From Falsiroseomonas ponticola (GTDB lineage Bacteria; Pseudomonadota; Alphaproteobacteria; Acetobacterales; Acetobacteraceae): a stretch of DNA of 64,000 nucleotides. The stretch spans positions 496,001 through 560,000 of the forward strand of contig NZ_JAERQN010000001.1 in NCBI RefSeq assembly GCF_016805305.1. The letters run 5' to 3'. Shown here one piece after another: positions 34,173-43,129 of the stretch. Both the position numbers and the translations under genes were made by a program. The notes below the pieces were generated by a model that saw only the letters and a program-made list of their open reading frames with translations, did no database searches and was not told the origin of the DNA. Within the stretch, counting starts at the first letter, position 1. The number at the start of each line of letters is the position of its first letter.

Positions 34173-34955
34173 ATGGCTACCTTTACGCTGCCCAAGAACT
34201 CCACGATCTCGAAGGGCAAGCACTATCCCGCGCCGCATGGCGCGAAGAAGGTGCGGAGCTTCAAGATCTATCGCTGGGATCCCGATAGCGGGGAGAACCC
34301 GCGCACGGATACCTATGACATCGACCTCGATGCCTGCGGGCCGATGGTTCTCGATGCCCTCATCAAGATCAAGAACGAGGTGGACACCACGCTGACCTTC
34401 CGGCGGTCCTGCCGGGAGGGCATCTGCGGCTCCTGCTCGATGAACATCGACGGGCTGAACACCCTGGCCTGCCTGAAGCCGATCGAGGATGTGAAGGGCG
34501 AGGTGAAGATCCACCCGCTGCCGCACATGCCGGTGGTGAAGGATCTGGTGCCCGACCTCAGCCAGATCTACGCGCAGCTCCGCAGCGTGGAGCCCTGGCT
34601 GAAGGCCGATACGCCCCCGCCGCCGGATGGGGAGCGGCTGCAGTCGAAGGAGGAGCGGGCGAAGCTCGACGGCCTCTGGGAATGCATCCTCTGCTTCTGC
34701 TGCTCGACGGCCTGCCCCTCCTACTGGTGGAACGGCGACCGGTATCTGGGCCCGGCGGTGCTGCTGCAGGCCTATCGCTGGATCGCGGACAGCCGCGACG
34801 AGGCGACGGGCGAGCGGCTGGATGCGCTGGAGGATCCCTTCAAGCTCTATCGCTGCCACACCATCATGAACTGCGCCCGCACCTGCCCGAAGGGGCTGAA
34901 CCCGGGCCAGGCGATCGGCGAGATCAAGAAGATGCTGGCCGAGCGCCAGGTCTGA
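34173..34955 (+). CDS. sdhB: Succinate dehydrogenase iron-sulfur subunit
   Basis: 260 aa. It passes electrons from FAD to ubiquinone through three Fe-S clusters. The [2Fe-2S] Cys set is in [15 protein letters not shown]; the [4Fe-4S] and [3Fe-4S] ligands are in [16 protein letters not shown] and [18 protein letters not shown]. All are present. The fifth position of the second cluster motif reads C-x-x-C-x-C-C-x-x-x-C, as in other SdhB. A strong terminator follows the stop. Confidence 0.98.
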   Translation: MATFTLPKNSTISKGKHYPAPHGAKKVRSFKIYRWDPDSGENPRTDTYDIDLDACGPMVLDALIKIKNEVDTTLTFRRSCREGICGSCSMNIDGLNTLACLKPIEDVKGEVKIHPLPHMPVVKDLVPDLSQIYAQLRSVEPWLKADTPPPPDGERLQSKEERAKLDGLWECILCFCCSTACPSYWWNGDRYLGPAVLLQAYRWIADSRDEATGERLDALEDPFKLYRCHTIMNCARTCPKGLNPGQAIGEIKKMLAERQV

Positions 34956-34980
34956 ACGACCACGCCGCTGAGGCATGGAA

Positions 34981-35008
34981 GGGCCCGCCGGCGACGGCGG
35001 GCCCTTTT
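34981..35008 (+). terminator. Intrinsic terminator of sdhCDAB
   Basis: Perfect 10-bp stem GGGCCCGCCG / CGGCGGGCCC with a GCGA loop, then TTTT, 25 bases after the sdhB stop. The converging TauE-family gene ends immediately after, so it may serve both strands. Confidence 0.9.
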
Positions 35009-35013
35009 GCGTT

Positions 35014-35763
35014 TCAGCGGAGATAGGGATCCAGCAGCGGCAGCGACAGCAGGGCGGAGGCCGCGATCATCGCGTAGCAGGCGCGGCGGAAGACCACCGG
35101 GGACATGATGGTGAAGAGCCGCGTGCCGACCCAGGTGCCGAAGGCATAGACCGGTGCCGCCACGACCAGCGGGCCCAGCAGCGCCGCGCTGAACAGGCCG
35201 GCGATGGCGAAGCCCGCCGCGGTCAGGAAGCCACTCGCCGCCAGGAACAGGTTGAAGACGGCGCGCAGCTGCGCCGGCGGCAGGTGGCGGCCGAGCAGCC
35301 AGGCCATCACCGGCGGCCCCGGCACCAGCGCCACGCCCGCCAGCACCCCCGCCACCCCGCCCACGCCGATGGCGGCCCCCCGATGCGGCGTGGCGGGGAA
35401 GCGAAGCCCCGAGGCCGCCAGCGCCAGCAGCGCCAGGATCACGCCGGCCACCAGCCAGCGCAGCGCCAGCGGATCGGCCATGGCCAGCAGCCCGATGCCG
35501 AAGGGCAGGCCCAGCAGCACGCCGAGGCTGAGCCACCCCACCTCCGCCTTGTCCGCCAGGCCCCAGGCGCCCCGCAGCAGCAGGATCATCGGCACGAAGT
35601 CGATCACCAGCAGCAGCGGCGCCGCCAGCCGCGGCCCCACCGCGAAGGCCGCCAGCGGCATGAAGATCAGCGCCGCGCCGAAGCCGGAGAAGCCGCGGGC
35701 GATGCCACTCGCGAGGGATGCCAGGACCAGGGCGGCCAGCGGAATGCCCTCCGGGATCGTCAT
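35014..35763 (-). CDS. TauE/SafE-family membrane permease
   Basis: 249 aa from ATG 35763, overlapping the upstream methyltransferase stop as ATGA. About eight hydrophobic helices in two repeats; both halves carry the family's Gly/Phe-rich first helix (IARGFSGFGAALIFMPLAAF and GGVAGVLAGVALVPGPPVMA). TauE/SafE proteins export sulfite or organosulfonates; the substrate here is unknown. Pairing with a DUF938 methyltransferase does not reveal it. Confidence 0.85.
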   Translation of the reverse strand: MTIPEGIPLAALVLASLASGIARGFSGFGAALIFMPLAAFAVGPRLAAPLLLVIDFVPMILLLRGAWGLADKAEVGWLSLGVLLGLPFGIGLLAMADPLALRWLVAGVILALLALAASGLRFPATPHRGAAIGVGGVAGVLAGVALVPGPPVMAWLLGRHLPPAQLRAVFNLFLAASGFLTAAGFAIAGLFSAALLGPLVVAAPVYAFGTWVGTRLFTIMSPVVFRRACYAMIAASALLSLPLLDPYLR

Positions 35764-36356
35764 GCCCGGCGGAACACGACGATGAGGTTGTTGGCCGGCA
35801 TGGGCGTGACCTCGGGCGGGGCGAAGCCCCGGGTGGCGGCCAGCGCGGCAACCTCCTCCAGATGCCGCAGCCCCCATGCGGGGTCGCGGGCGCGGAGGCT
35901 CTGGTCGAATTCCTCGTTGCTCGGCGCGGTCGGCACGGCCGCCTGGCGGTAGGGGCCGTAGAGGATCAGGGGGGCACCCGGCGGCAGCACCCGCGCCGCG
36001 CCGCGCAGCAGGCCCTTGGTCGCCGTCCAGGGGGCGATGTGGATCATGTTGATGCAGAGCAGGGCATCGGCGGCGGCGATGGGCCAATCGGCGCTGGCAT
36101 CCAGCGCGAGCGGGGGGCGGATATTGGCGAAACCCCCGCACCAGGCGGCGATGCTGGCGCGGTTGCCGGGATCGGGGTCCGTCGGCTGCCAGTCCAGCGC
36201 GGGCAGGGCCGCGGCGAAATGGGCGCAATGCTCGCCGGTGCCGCTGGCCACTTCCAGCACCAGGCCGCGCGGCGGCAGCAGGCGGCGCAGCTGCGCCAGG
36301 ATCGGGTCGCGGTTGCGCAGCGTGGCGGGGGCGTATCGGCGCGGATCGTCGCTCAT
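35760..36356 (-). CDS. DUF938 class I SAM methyltransferase-like protein
   Basis: 198 aa from ATG 36356. It starts DDPRRYAPATLRNRDPILAQ, the DUF938 signature, and has the SAM motif I VLEVASGTGEHCAHFAAALP, then QPTDPDPGNRASIAAW and INMIHIAPWTATKGLL. Soluble; the substrate is unknown. Its stop overlaps the TauE start, so they form a two-gene operon. Confidence 0.88.
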   Translation of the reverse strand: MSDDPRRYAPATLRNRDPILAQLRRLLPPRGLVLEVASGTGEHCAHFAAALPALDWQPTDPDPGNRASIAAWCGGFANIRPPLALDASADWPIAAADALLCINMIHIAPWTATKGLLRGAARVLPPGAPLILYGPYRQAAVPTAPSNEEFDQSLRARDPAWGLRHLEEVAALAATRGFAPPEVTPMPANNLIVVFRRA

Positions 36357-36459
36357 GCCCCCCGGCATCCGCCCGGCGCCGCGCGCCGTCAACCGGCAAC
36401 CCCGCGCGCCGCATCCCGTTTCCCCCGCATGCCGCGATGGGCGGCCAGGAGGACACGCC

Positions 36460-36921
36460 ATGACGCATCACACGCTGCACCAGGTGCAGGAACACATGAA
36501 GGTCGTCGGCAGCGATGGGGAGGAGGTCGGCACGGTCGATCACCTCGACGGCGACCGCATCAAGCTGACGCGCGACCAGAGCGGCCAGCACCATTTCCTG
36601 CCGGGGGAGGCCGTCGCCTCGGTCGGCGATGGGCAGGTGCGGCTGTCCATGCCGGCGGCGCAGGCGAAGCGGCAATGGCAGGCGGAGCCGATGAACCCCG
36701 CCATGAACCCGGCCATGACCGGCGCGACGCAGGGCCAGCGCACCATGCTGGGCGCGGCGGAGGCCGGGCGCGGCGGCGGCCAGCGGCAGGAGGGGACGGG
36801 CATGGCCCAGCCCGGCAAGGCCCAGCCCGGCATCGCCCAGCGCCAGGGCGACAAGCCGGCGGTGGGCGGGGAGGCCGGTGACGCGACCGGCGGCACGGGG
36901 ATGACGCGCGACCCGATCTGA
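36460..36921 (+). CDS. DUF2171-type protein with disordered tail
   Basis: 153 aa from ATG 36460 with GGAGGA upstream. Residues 1-65 (HMKVVGSDGEEVGTVDHLDG, then LPGEAVASVGDGQVRL) resemble the DUF2171/PRC-barrel-like beta domain. The rest is a Gln/Gly/Met-rich tail with near repeats such as NPAMNPAMTG and QPGKAQPGIAQ. Cytosolic. The function is unknown; such proteins are common in stress-related regions of Acetobacteraceae and rhizobia. Confidence 0.7.
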   Translation: MTHHTLHQVQEHMKVVGSDGEEVGTVDHLDGDRIKLTRDQSGQHHFLPGEAVASVGDGQVRLSMPAAQAKRQWQAEPMNPAMNPAMTGATQGQRTMLGAAEAGRGGGQRQEGTGMAQPGKAQPGIAQRQGDKPAVGGEAGDATGGTGMTRDPI

Positions 36922-37034
36922 CATCGAATCAGCCGGCCGAACCCGGGGAGCAACCGATTGCACCCCGGGGCTGCCCTGGGCCATGCTCCCCCTCCCGGTG
37001 GCCATCCGAAGAGCGCACCGGAAGGGAGAGATAC

Positions 37035-38258
37035 ATGGTCCGCACATCGCTTTTGGCGGCCGGCTTCCTCGCCGCGCTGGCCACATTCCCGGCCCTTGCC
37101 CAGGCCCCTGCCCCGGCCCCCGTGCCAGGCTGGGCGATCGGGCGGCCGGAAGGCTCCACCCTCGCCCCCCATGCGCCGCGGCTGACCGTGACGCCGGTGG
37201 ACCAGGTGCCGGTCGGCGCGCTGCGCCTGCCGCCGGGCTTCCAGGCGGAGATCTACGCGCATGGCATCCCCGGCGCGCGCATGATGGCGGAAGGGCCGAA
37301 CGGCACCGTCTTCGCCGGCACCCGCGCCATCGGCCGCGTCTATGCCATCAGCCGCAACCCGGACGGCACGACGCGCACGCGCATCATCGCGCAGGGGCTG
37401 AACAACCCGAACGGCATCGTGATGGTGGGCAACAGCCTCTTCGTCATCGCGCTGAACCGGGTGCTGCGCTACGACAACATCGAGGCGAACCTCGACAACG
37501 TGCCCGCGCCGGTGGAGCTGACGGAGGCCTTCGGCCTGCCGGGCGATGCCGACCACGGCGGCAACCACCACTGGAAGTTCGCGACGCTGGGCCCGGATGG
37601 CCGGATCTATACGAATGTCGGCGCGCCCTGCAACATCTGCGAGATCGACCGGGAGCGCTTCGCGCTGCTCGTCTCCTTCAACCCGGATGGCAGCGACCGG
37701 CGGATCGAGGCGCGCGGCGTGCGCAACAGCGTCGGCATGGCGCATCACCCGATCACGCGGGAGCTCTGGGCCAGCAACAACAGCCGCGACTGGGCGGGCG
37801 ACGACAGCCCCGACGACACGCTGTACCGCGTGCGCCGCGCCGGCGAGGATTTCGGCTATCCCTTCTGCGTCGGCAGCTGGGCGGACCCGCAGGAGAACAA
37901 GGGGCGCAACTGCTCCGAATTCTCGCAGCCCGCGGCGCTGCTGGGCCCGCATGTCGCGGCCCTCGGCATGCGCTTCTACACCGGCACGATGTTCCCCGAG
38001 CAGTATCGCAACCAGATCTTCATCGCCCGCCGCGGGTCTTGGAACCGCACCCGGCTGACGGGCTTCGACGTGGTGGTCGCGAAGCTCGATGCGCAGGGCA
38101 ATGTCACGGCGGTGGAGGAATTCCTCACCGGGCTGCGTGACGACGCCAACCAGCGCTTCCTCGGCCGGCCGGTCGATGTGCAGGTGCTGCGCGACGGGTC
38201 GATGCTGGTGGCGGATGAGCAGATGGGTGCGATCTACCGCATCACCTATCGCCAGTGA
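37035..38258 (+). CDS. PQQ-dependent sugar (sorbosone-type) dehydrogenase
   Basis: 407 aa. A signal peptide (~1-22, MVRTSLLAAGFLAALATFPA) sends it to the periplasm. The mature part is a six-bladed beta-propeller of the glucose/sorbosone dehydrogenase type: LPPGFQAEIYAHGIPGARMM, GLNNPNGIVMVGNSLFVIAL, DHGGNHHWKFATLGPDGRIY with catalytic/PQQ His residues, and GVRNSVGMAHHPITRELWAS. It would oxidise an aldose or aldehyde and pass electrons on; the cytochrome c gene directly downstream is the likely acceptor. Confidence 0.88.
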   Translation: MVRTSLLAAGFLAALATFPALAQAPAPAPVPGWAIGRPEGSTLAPHAPRLTVTPVDQVPVGALRLPPGFQAEIYAHGIPGARMMAEGPNGTVFAGTRAIGRVYAISRNPDGTTRTRIIAQGLNNPNGIVMVGNSLFVIALNRVLRYDNIEANLDNVPAPVELTEAFGLPGDADHGGNHHWKFATLGPDGRIYTNVGAPCNICEIDRERFALLVSFNPDGSDRRIEARGVRNSVGMAHHPITRELWASNNSRDWAGDDSPDDTLYRVRRAGEDFGYPFCVGSWADPQENKGRNCSEFSQPAALLGPHVAALGMRFYTGTMFPEQYRNQIFIARRGSWNRTRLTGFDVVVAKLDAQGNVTAVEEFLTGLRDDANQRFLGRPVDVQVLRDGSMLVADEQMGAIYRITYRQ

Positions 38259-38319
38259 GGGGCGTTCTGGGCGCCCTTACCGGGTGTGATCGACGGACGC
38301 CGCAGGCGGCCGAGGCCGC

Positions 38320-38371
38320 GAATGCGGCCCGCCGGTCGTCCGGCGAGCCAAGCGGCCGGAGGCCGCGCCCG
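38320..38371 (+). repeat. Dispersed 52-bp repeat, copy A
   Basis: Matches 60211-60262 in inverse orientation with about two mismatches over 52 bases. It contains CGGCCGGAGGCCG-type self-complementary parts and so can fold. It sits between the PQQ dehydrogenase and cytochrome c genes. It looks like a REP/BIME-like intergenic repeat of this genome. Confidence 0.75.
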
Positions 38372-38389
38372 GCGCTTGAGGGCCTGAAA

Positions 38390-38965
38390 ATGCTGGCGGC
38401 GGCCCTGGTGGCCGCCGCCGCTTCCACCGGCGCGCAGGCCGCCGATGCGCGGCGGGGCGCCGATCTGGCCGCGCATCGCTGCGTGAACTGCCATGGCGAC
38501 AATGGCCGCAGCCAGGTGCCGGGCGTGCCTTCGCTCGCGGGGCAGCCGGCCGATTTCATCACCGTGCAGATGATCCTGCTGCGGGAAGGCATCCGCCAGG
38601 CGCCGGCCATGAACCCCTTCGCGCAGGGGCTGCCGGACCGGGACATCGAGGATCTGGCCGCCTTCTTCGCCAGCCTGCCCCCCGGCCCGCCCGATGACCG
38701 CGCGCCGAAGGACGAGGCGCTGTTCGCCGCCGGCCAGGCGCTGGCGGGGCCGCGGCACTGCGCCACCTGCCATGTCGCCGACTATGGCGGGCGGGCGCAG
38801 ATTCCCCGCGTGGCAGCGCAGCGGGAGGAATACCTGGTGCATGCCATGACGGAGTATCGCGACGGCAAGCGCGCCGGCGTGGATACGCAGATGAACGGCG
38901 CCGTCGTCGGTCTCAGCAACGCCCATATCGCCGCGCTGGCGCATTTCCTGGCGCATCTCGACTGA
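38390..38965 (+). CDS. Periplasmic di-heme cytochrome c
   Basis: 191 aa from ATG 38390. Two c-type heme sites, CVNCHGDNGRSQVPG near residue 29 and CATCHVADYGG near 126, each followed by a cytochrome c fold with Met ligand candidates (MNPF, MNGAVVGLS). The N-terminus MLAAALVAAAASTGAQA is a short signal without the usual positive residues; the frame is open back to GTG 38255 through the 52-bp repeat, which would add a basic 45-residue leader. The start is thus uncertain. Likely electron acceptor for the PQQ dehydrogenase. Confidence 0.85.
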   Translation: MLAAALVAAAASTGAQAADARRGADLAAHRCVNCHGDNGRSQVPGVPSLAGQPADFITVQMILLREGIRQAPAMNPFAQGLPDRDIEDLAAFFASLPPGPPDDRAPKDEALFAAGQALAGPRHCATCHVADYGGRAQIPRVAAQREEYLVHAMTEYRDGKRAGVDTQMNGAVVGLSNAHIAALAHFLAHLD

Positions 38966-39016
38966 AGCGCCGGGGTGCGCGCGGCACCCCGGCCCTCCCA
39001 AAGGCTCAGGCCAGTC

Positions 39017-39943
39017 TCAGGCCAGGCGGCGATCCGTGGCGCGCACCGTGGTGCGGGTGCCCGTGCGGGCCCCGAACACCGCCGCGACGGCGCCCAGCAG
39101 CATGGCCGCGAAGATCCAGTAGGCGCCGATCGCCGCGCTGTTGGCGGCCGCATCGGCCGCGGCGCGGGCGCGCGTCTCGGCTTCCTGCGCCACGCGCGTC
39201 GCCTCGGCCTCCAGCCGGTCCACCCGCGTGCGGGCTTCCTCCGCCGGGATGCCGTATTCGGCGGCGACCAGCTGGGACAGGCGGTCGCGCGCGCCCGCAT
39301 CGGCGCTGCCGCTGCTGATGCGGTTGCCGACGATCTGCGCCATCTCCGCCCGGCGCTGGTCGCTGTTCATCGCGGCCGGGTCGCCGCCGGTCTGCAGGCC
39401 CGTCTGCAGGCGTTCCACCACGGCGCGCGGGTCGATGCCGCGCGCGGCCGGCGCCACGGCGGCAATCGCCTCCCCAGCCCCCTGCCCGATCCCCTGGGCG
39501 GCGCTGCCGACCATGCGGCTGATGCCGCCGGCCGCGCCGGCCGCGGCATTGCCCAGCAGCACGGCGGAGATCAGGAAGCCGATGGCCCAGACGGAAAGGC
39601 CGTGCAGCACGCCATCCGTGTCATCCGCCGTGCCGGACAGCCGCGCGGCGACATAGCCGCCGACCGCCAGGCCGATGAGGTTCGCGACCAGCAGCCAGAT
39701 GCCGCCGGCGATGCCGAAGCTGCTGGCGGAGGGGGTATCGCCCACCGTCGTCGGATCGATGGTGGTGGCGCCGATGGCCAGGCCGAGCACGTTCAGCATG
39801 GCGCCGACGGCGACGGCGACGACGCCGCCCGCGAAGACGGCGCCCCAGGAGATGCGGCTGGGCAGGGCGGGCGCGCCTTCGGGCGCGGCGCCGCCGGTCA
39901 TGCCAAGGGCACTCCCCTGGGCGGTGGCAACATGGGTCTGCAT
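39017..39943 (-). CDS. Membrane protein of unknown function
   Basis: 308 aa from ATG 39943, with GAGGGGA upstream. There are three hydrophobic segments in the first half (WGAVFAGGVVAVAVGAMLNV, GIAGGIWLLVANLIGLAVGG, LSVWAIGFLISAVLLGNAAA), then a soluble Ala/Arg-rich helical region (~170-280) and a last helix near the C-terminus (~283-302). I recognise the layout from conserved alphaproteobacterial proteins annotated only as PhnA-like or hypothetical. The function is unknown. Convergent with the cytochrome c gene. Confidence 0.7.
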   Translation of the reverse strand: MQTHVATAQGSALGMTGGAAPEGAPALPSRISWGAVFAGGVVAVAVGAMLNVLGLAIGATTIDPTTVGDTPSASSFGIAGGIWLLVANLIGLAVGGYVAARLSGTADDTDGVLHGLSVWAIGFLISAVLLGNAAAGAAGGISRMVGSAAQGIGQGAGEAIAAVAPAARGIDPRAVVERLQTGLQTGGDPAAMNSDQRRAEMAQIVGNRISSGSADAGARDRLSQLVAAEYGIPAEEARTRVDRLEAEATRVAQEAETRARAAADAAANSAAIGAYWIFAAMLLGAVAAVFGARTGTRTTVRATDRRLA

Positions 39944-40142
39944 GGAAATTCCCCTCGGCTTGAATGCCTGGGGCGGAACGCCGCGATCCGGGGCGGGTTC
40001 GGGCCGGGCCGCGGCGGCGATGGATGTTCCGCCAAATGTGGGCCCGGCAGCCGGATTTTTTCCCGTCGCAAACTTGCGGCGCCGGCGTTCCGGGTCCAAA
40101 CCGCCGCAGTCCCGCCATATCGCCCGGGAAGAATGGACAGCG

Positions 40143-41051
40143 ATGCAGGTCTATCTGCCGATCGCCGAGATGTCGGTTGATGCCCTGCTGCTGCTGGGCA
40201 TCGGCTTCGGCGTGGGCTGGTTGTCGGGCCTGTTCGGCGTCGGCGGCGGCTTCCTGCTGACGCCCATCCTGATCCTGATCGGCATCCCGGCACCCGTGGC
40301 GGTGGGGTCGGGCGCGAACCAGACGCTCGGCGCCTCGGTCTCCGGCCTCATGGCGCAGTGGCGGCGCGGCAATGTCGATGTGCGCATGGGCAGCGTGCTG
40401 CTGGTGGGCGGCTTCGCGGGCTCGCTGCTCGGCGTGCAGCTCTTCGCCTGGCTGCGCCGCATGGGGCAGGTCGATCTCGCGGTGGCCATCTTCTACGTCG
40501 TCGTGCTCGGCACCGTCGGCGGGCTGATGGTGCGGGAGAGCCTGACGGCGATCCTGCGGCGCCGCCGCGCGCGGCCGCGGCGGCTGCACGAGCATTTCTG
40601 GATGCACGGCCTGCCGCTGAAGATGCGGTTCCGCAAGTCGCGGCTCTACATCTCCGTCATCCCGCCGCTGCTGATCGGCTTCGCCATCGGCCTGCTGTCG
40701 GCCGTGATGGGCGTGGGTGGCGGCTTCATGCTGGTGCCGGCGATGATCTACCTGCTCGGCATGCCGACCGCCGTGGTCATCGGCACCTCGCTGTTCCAGG
40801 TCGTCTTCGTCACGGCCAATGTCACCTTCCTGCAGGCCGTGCAGGTCGGCAGCGTCGATATCGTGCTGACCCTGCTGCTGCTGGCGGGCGGCGTGGTGGG
40901 GGCGCAGATCGGCGCGGCCATGGGCACGAAGCTGCGCGGGGAGGAGACGCGCGCGCTGCTCGGCGCGCTGGTGCTCTCCGTCGCGTTGGCGCTGCTGTGG
41001 GACCTGCTGCGGGTGCCGGAGCAGCTGTTCGTCATCGGCCCCGCGCCGTGA
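40143..41051 (+). CDS. TauE/SafE-family sulfite/organosulfonate exporter
   Basis: 302 aa, about eight membrane helices. Two homologous halves begin with the family motif (SGLFGVGGGFLLTPILILIG and SAVMGVGGGFMLVPAMIYLL), separated by a basic cytosolic loop (LRRRRARPRRLHEHFWMHG). The following gene encodes a TIGR02186 protein, which commonly travels with this permease subgroup, and a universal stress protein comes third, so the three form one unit. Substrate unproven. Confidence 0.9.
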   Translation: MQVYLPIAEMSVDALLLLGIGFGVGWLSGLFGVGGGFLLTPILILIGIPAPVAVGSGANQTLGASVSGLMAQWRRGNVDVRMGSVLLVGGFAGSLLGVQLFAWLRRMGQVDLAVAIFYVVVLGTVGGLMVRESLTAILRRRRARPRRLHEHFWMHGLPLKMRFRKSRLYISVIPPLLIGFAIGLLSAVMGVGGGFMLVPAMIYLLGMPTAVVIGTSLFQVVFVTANVTFLQAVQVGSVDIVLTLLLLAGGVVGAQIGAAMGTKLRGEETRALLGALVLSVALALLWDLLRVPEQLFVIGPAP

Positions 41052-41098
41052 GGCGCGGCCTGGTTGGGCACGCCGTGAGGCGCGGCCTGGTTGGGGGC
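41045..41098 (+). repeat. 27-bp tandem duplication at a gene start
   Basis: Two adjacent 27-bp units beginning GCCGTGAGGCGCGGCCTGGT at 41045 and 41072, differing at two or three bases. The duplication keeps the frame and creates three in-frame GTG codons (41048, 41075, 41102) at the end of the permease and the start of the TIGR02186 gene. Confidence 0.9.
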
Positions 41099-41101
41099 GC
41101 C

Positions 41102-41875
41102 GTGATCCGCGCGCTGCTGCTGGCCCTGGCGCTGGCCTTCCCGGCCGCGGCGCAGGTCGCGCCGCCGCCGCCCGCGGCGCCGCCGACGCTGGCGCCGCCC
41201 TCGCTCGCCGCGCAGCTCGCCGTCGCCACCATCGAAGTGACGACCGCCTTCACGGGCGGCGAGATCCTGGTCTTCGGCGCGACGGAACGGCTGATCGGCG
41301 CGCAGGGGGATGAGGTGGTGGTGCTGGCGACCGGGCCCTCCACCTCCCTCGTCGTGCGGCAGAAGGTCGAGATGCTGGGCGCCTGGATCAACGGGCCCTC
41401 CGCCCGCTTCAACCGGGTGCCGACCTATTGGGCGCTGGCCTCCACCAGCCCCGTGGCGACGCTGCTGGACGGGGTGGAGCGGCAGGACCTCCGCCTCGGG
41501 CTCGACCTGCTGCCGCTGGTGCAGCTGGGCGCGCGGGGGCCGCAGTTCCGCGCCGCGCTCGCCAGCCTGAAGCAGGATGCCGGGCTCTGGGTGGACCAGG
41601 TGAAGCCGGTGGAGGTCTCGGGCGGGCGGCTGTTCCATGCCCGGCTGCCGCTGCCCGCCACCGTCGCGACGGGGCCCTACCTGATCCAGGTGATGCTGGT
41701 GCGGGAAGGCCGCGTGGTGGCGCGGCAGGAATTGCGGATGGACGTGGTGCGCAGCGGCACGGCGGCCTGGATCGCCGACGTCGCGCGCGGGCAGCCCGTG
41801 CTGTATGGCTTGGCCTGCATCCTGCTCGCCGCCCTGGCGGGGTGGATCGGCAGCGTGCTGTTCCGGAGGGGCTGA
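41102..41875 (+). CDS. TIGR02186 family protein
   Basis: 257 aa from GTG 41102, chosen because it starts directly with a signal peptide (IRALLLALALAFPAAAQ); GTG 41048, which overlaps the permease stop, would add 18 residues made by the tandem repeat. The mature part is an Ig-like beta domain (VATIEVTTAFTGGEILVFGA, VVLATGPSTSLVVRQKVEML, IWALAS-like Trp/Tyr core) with one C-terminal membrane helix (~235-255). This matches TIGR02186 proteins next to TauE-type permeases. Probably a periplasmic accessory to the transporter. Confidence 0.8.
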   Translation: MIRALLLALALAFPAAAQVAPPPPAAPPTLAPPSLAAQLAVATIEVTTAFTGGEILVFGATERLIGAQGDEVVVLATGPSTSLVVRQKVEMLGAWINGPSARFNRVPTYWALASTSPVATLLDGVERQDLRLGLDLLPLVQLGARGPQFRAALASLKQDAGLWVDQVKPVEVSGGRLFHARLPLPATVATGPYLIQVMLVREGRVVARQELRMDVVRSGTAAWIADVARGQPVLYGLACILLAALAGWIGSVLFRRG

Positions 41876-42384
41876 TGCCGGATGAGGTGAGGGACGAGAC
41901 GGCGGAGGCCGCCAAGGCGCGGCGCGACCGCGTCTTCCTGGTGGTGGTGGATGACAGCCCCGAACGCGGCGTGGCGCTGCGCTACGCCGCGCTGCGCACC
42001 AAGAAATCCGGCGGCCGCGTGGCGCTGCTGCGGGTGATCGAGCCCGCGGGCCAGGTGGAATGGGCCGGCATCGGCGCGCTGATGGCGGAGGAACGGCGGG
42101 AGGAGGCGGAGAAGCTGCTCTCCACCCTGGCGGCGGAGGTGAACGACATCACCGGCGGCCTGCCCATCCTGCTGATCCGGGAGGGGGAGCCGCGGGACGA
42201 GCTGCTGGCGCTGCTGGAGGAGGATCCGCGCATCTCCATCCTGGTGCTGGCGAGTTCGACGGACGGGTCCGGCCCCGGCCCGCTGATCGCGGCGCTGACC
42301 GGGCGCTACGCCGCCAAGCTGCCGGTGCCGATGACGATCGTGCCCGGCGCGCTGAGCGATGCGGAGCTGGAACGCGTGACCTGA
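41875..42384 (+). CDS. Universal stress protein family
   Basis: 169 aa; its ATG overlaps the preceding stop (TGATG). The Usp fold: VFLVVVDDSPERGVALRYAA at the N-terminus, then GGRVALLRVIEP and a C-terminal ILVLASSTDGSGPGPLIAAL with the G-x-x-G phosphate-loop spacing modified, ending PVPMTIVPG. It may or may not bind ATP. Soluble. It is the last gene of the permease operon, suggesting stress-linked control of that transporter. Confidence 0.88.
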   Translation: MPDEVRDETAEAAKARRDRVFLVVVDDSPERGVALRYAALRTKKSGGRVALLRVIEPAGQVEWAGIGALMAEERREEAEKLLSTLAAEVNDITGGLPILLIREGEPRDELLALLEEDPRISILVLASSTDGSGPGPLIAALTGRYAAKLPVPMTIVPGALSDAELERVT

Positions 42385-42478
42385 ACGCCATGCCCCGGCC
42401 ATCGCCCCGCCGTTGCACGGGGCGGTGAAAAGGACCACATAAGTCCGGTATAGCCAGTCACCCCGGAAACCAGTCCCG

Positions 42479-43045
42479 ATGTTCATCGAAACGGAAAGCA
42501 CGCCGAACCCGGCGACCCTGAAGTTCATCCCGGGCCGGGATGTCATGGGCGGGCGCGGCACCGCCGACTTCACCGCGGCGCCGGAGGCCGATGGCCGCTC
42601 GCCCCTCGCCGCGCGGATCTTCGCGGTCGGCGACGTCGCCCGCGTGTTCCTGGGCAACGACTTCGTCACGGTGACGAAGACCGAGGAGGCGGACTGGCAG
42701 CTGCTGAAGCCCCGCGTGCTCGGCGCCGTCATGGAGCACTACCTGGCCGGCCTTCCCACCATGGAAGGCGAGGACGAGGAGGCCGAGGCCGAGGATTTCG
42801 AGGCCGAGGACGGCGAGATCGTCGCCCAGATCAAGGAACTGCTCGACACCCGCGTGCGCCCGGCGGTGGCCGGCGATGGCGGCGACATCGTCTTCCGCGG
42901 CTTCCGCGAGGGCGTGGTCCGGCTGCGCATGCAGGGCGCCTGCAGCGGCTGCCCCTCCTCCCGCGCCACGCTGAAGCATGGGGTGGAGACGATGCTGCGC
43001 CACTACGTGCCGGAGGTGGTGCGGGTGGAGCAGGTGGAAGCCTGA
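42479..43045 (+). CDS. NifU/Nfu-type Fe-S cluster scaffold protein
   Basis: 188 aa. The N-terminal Nfu_N domain (MFIETESTPNPATLKFIPGR to ~90) and the C-terminal NifU domain (~110-188) are separated by an acidic linker (EGEDEEAEAEDFEAEDGE). The cluster-binding C-x-x-C is in GACSGCPSSRATLKHGVE. It assembles or carries [4Fe-4S] clusters for apo-proteins such as aconitase or the Fe-S subunits of respiration. Standard length and order. Confidence 0.95.
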   Translation: MFIETESTPNPATLKFIPGRDVMGGRGTADFTAAPEADGRSPLAARIFAVGDVARVFLGNDFVTVTKTEEADWQLLKPRVLGAVMEHYLAGLPTMEGEDEEAEAEDFEAEDGEIVAQIKELLDTRVRPAVAGDGGDIVFRGFREGVVRLRMQGACSGCPSSRATLKHGVETMLRHYVPEVVRVEQVEA

Positions 43046-43129
43046 ACTTCCATTCCTGACGGGCCGGATTGGCGTCACCACGCCCCCGGCCTATCTCCCT
43101 CCGGCAGAGACCTGCCGGAGCCGCCTTCC

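Noticed and set aside
35014..37086. A 690-codon minus-strand frame ending in the TauE-family permease
   Set aside because: The first two thirds are antisense or shifted shadows of the DUF2171 and methyltransferase genes; the real start is ATG 35763, which overlaps the methyltransferase stop.
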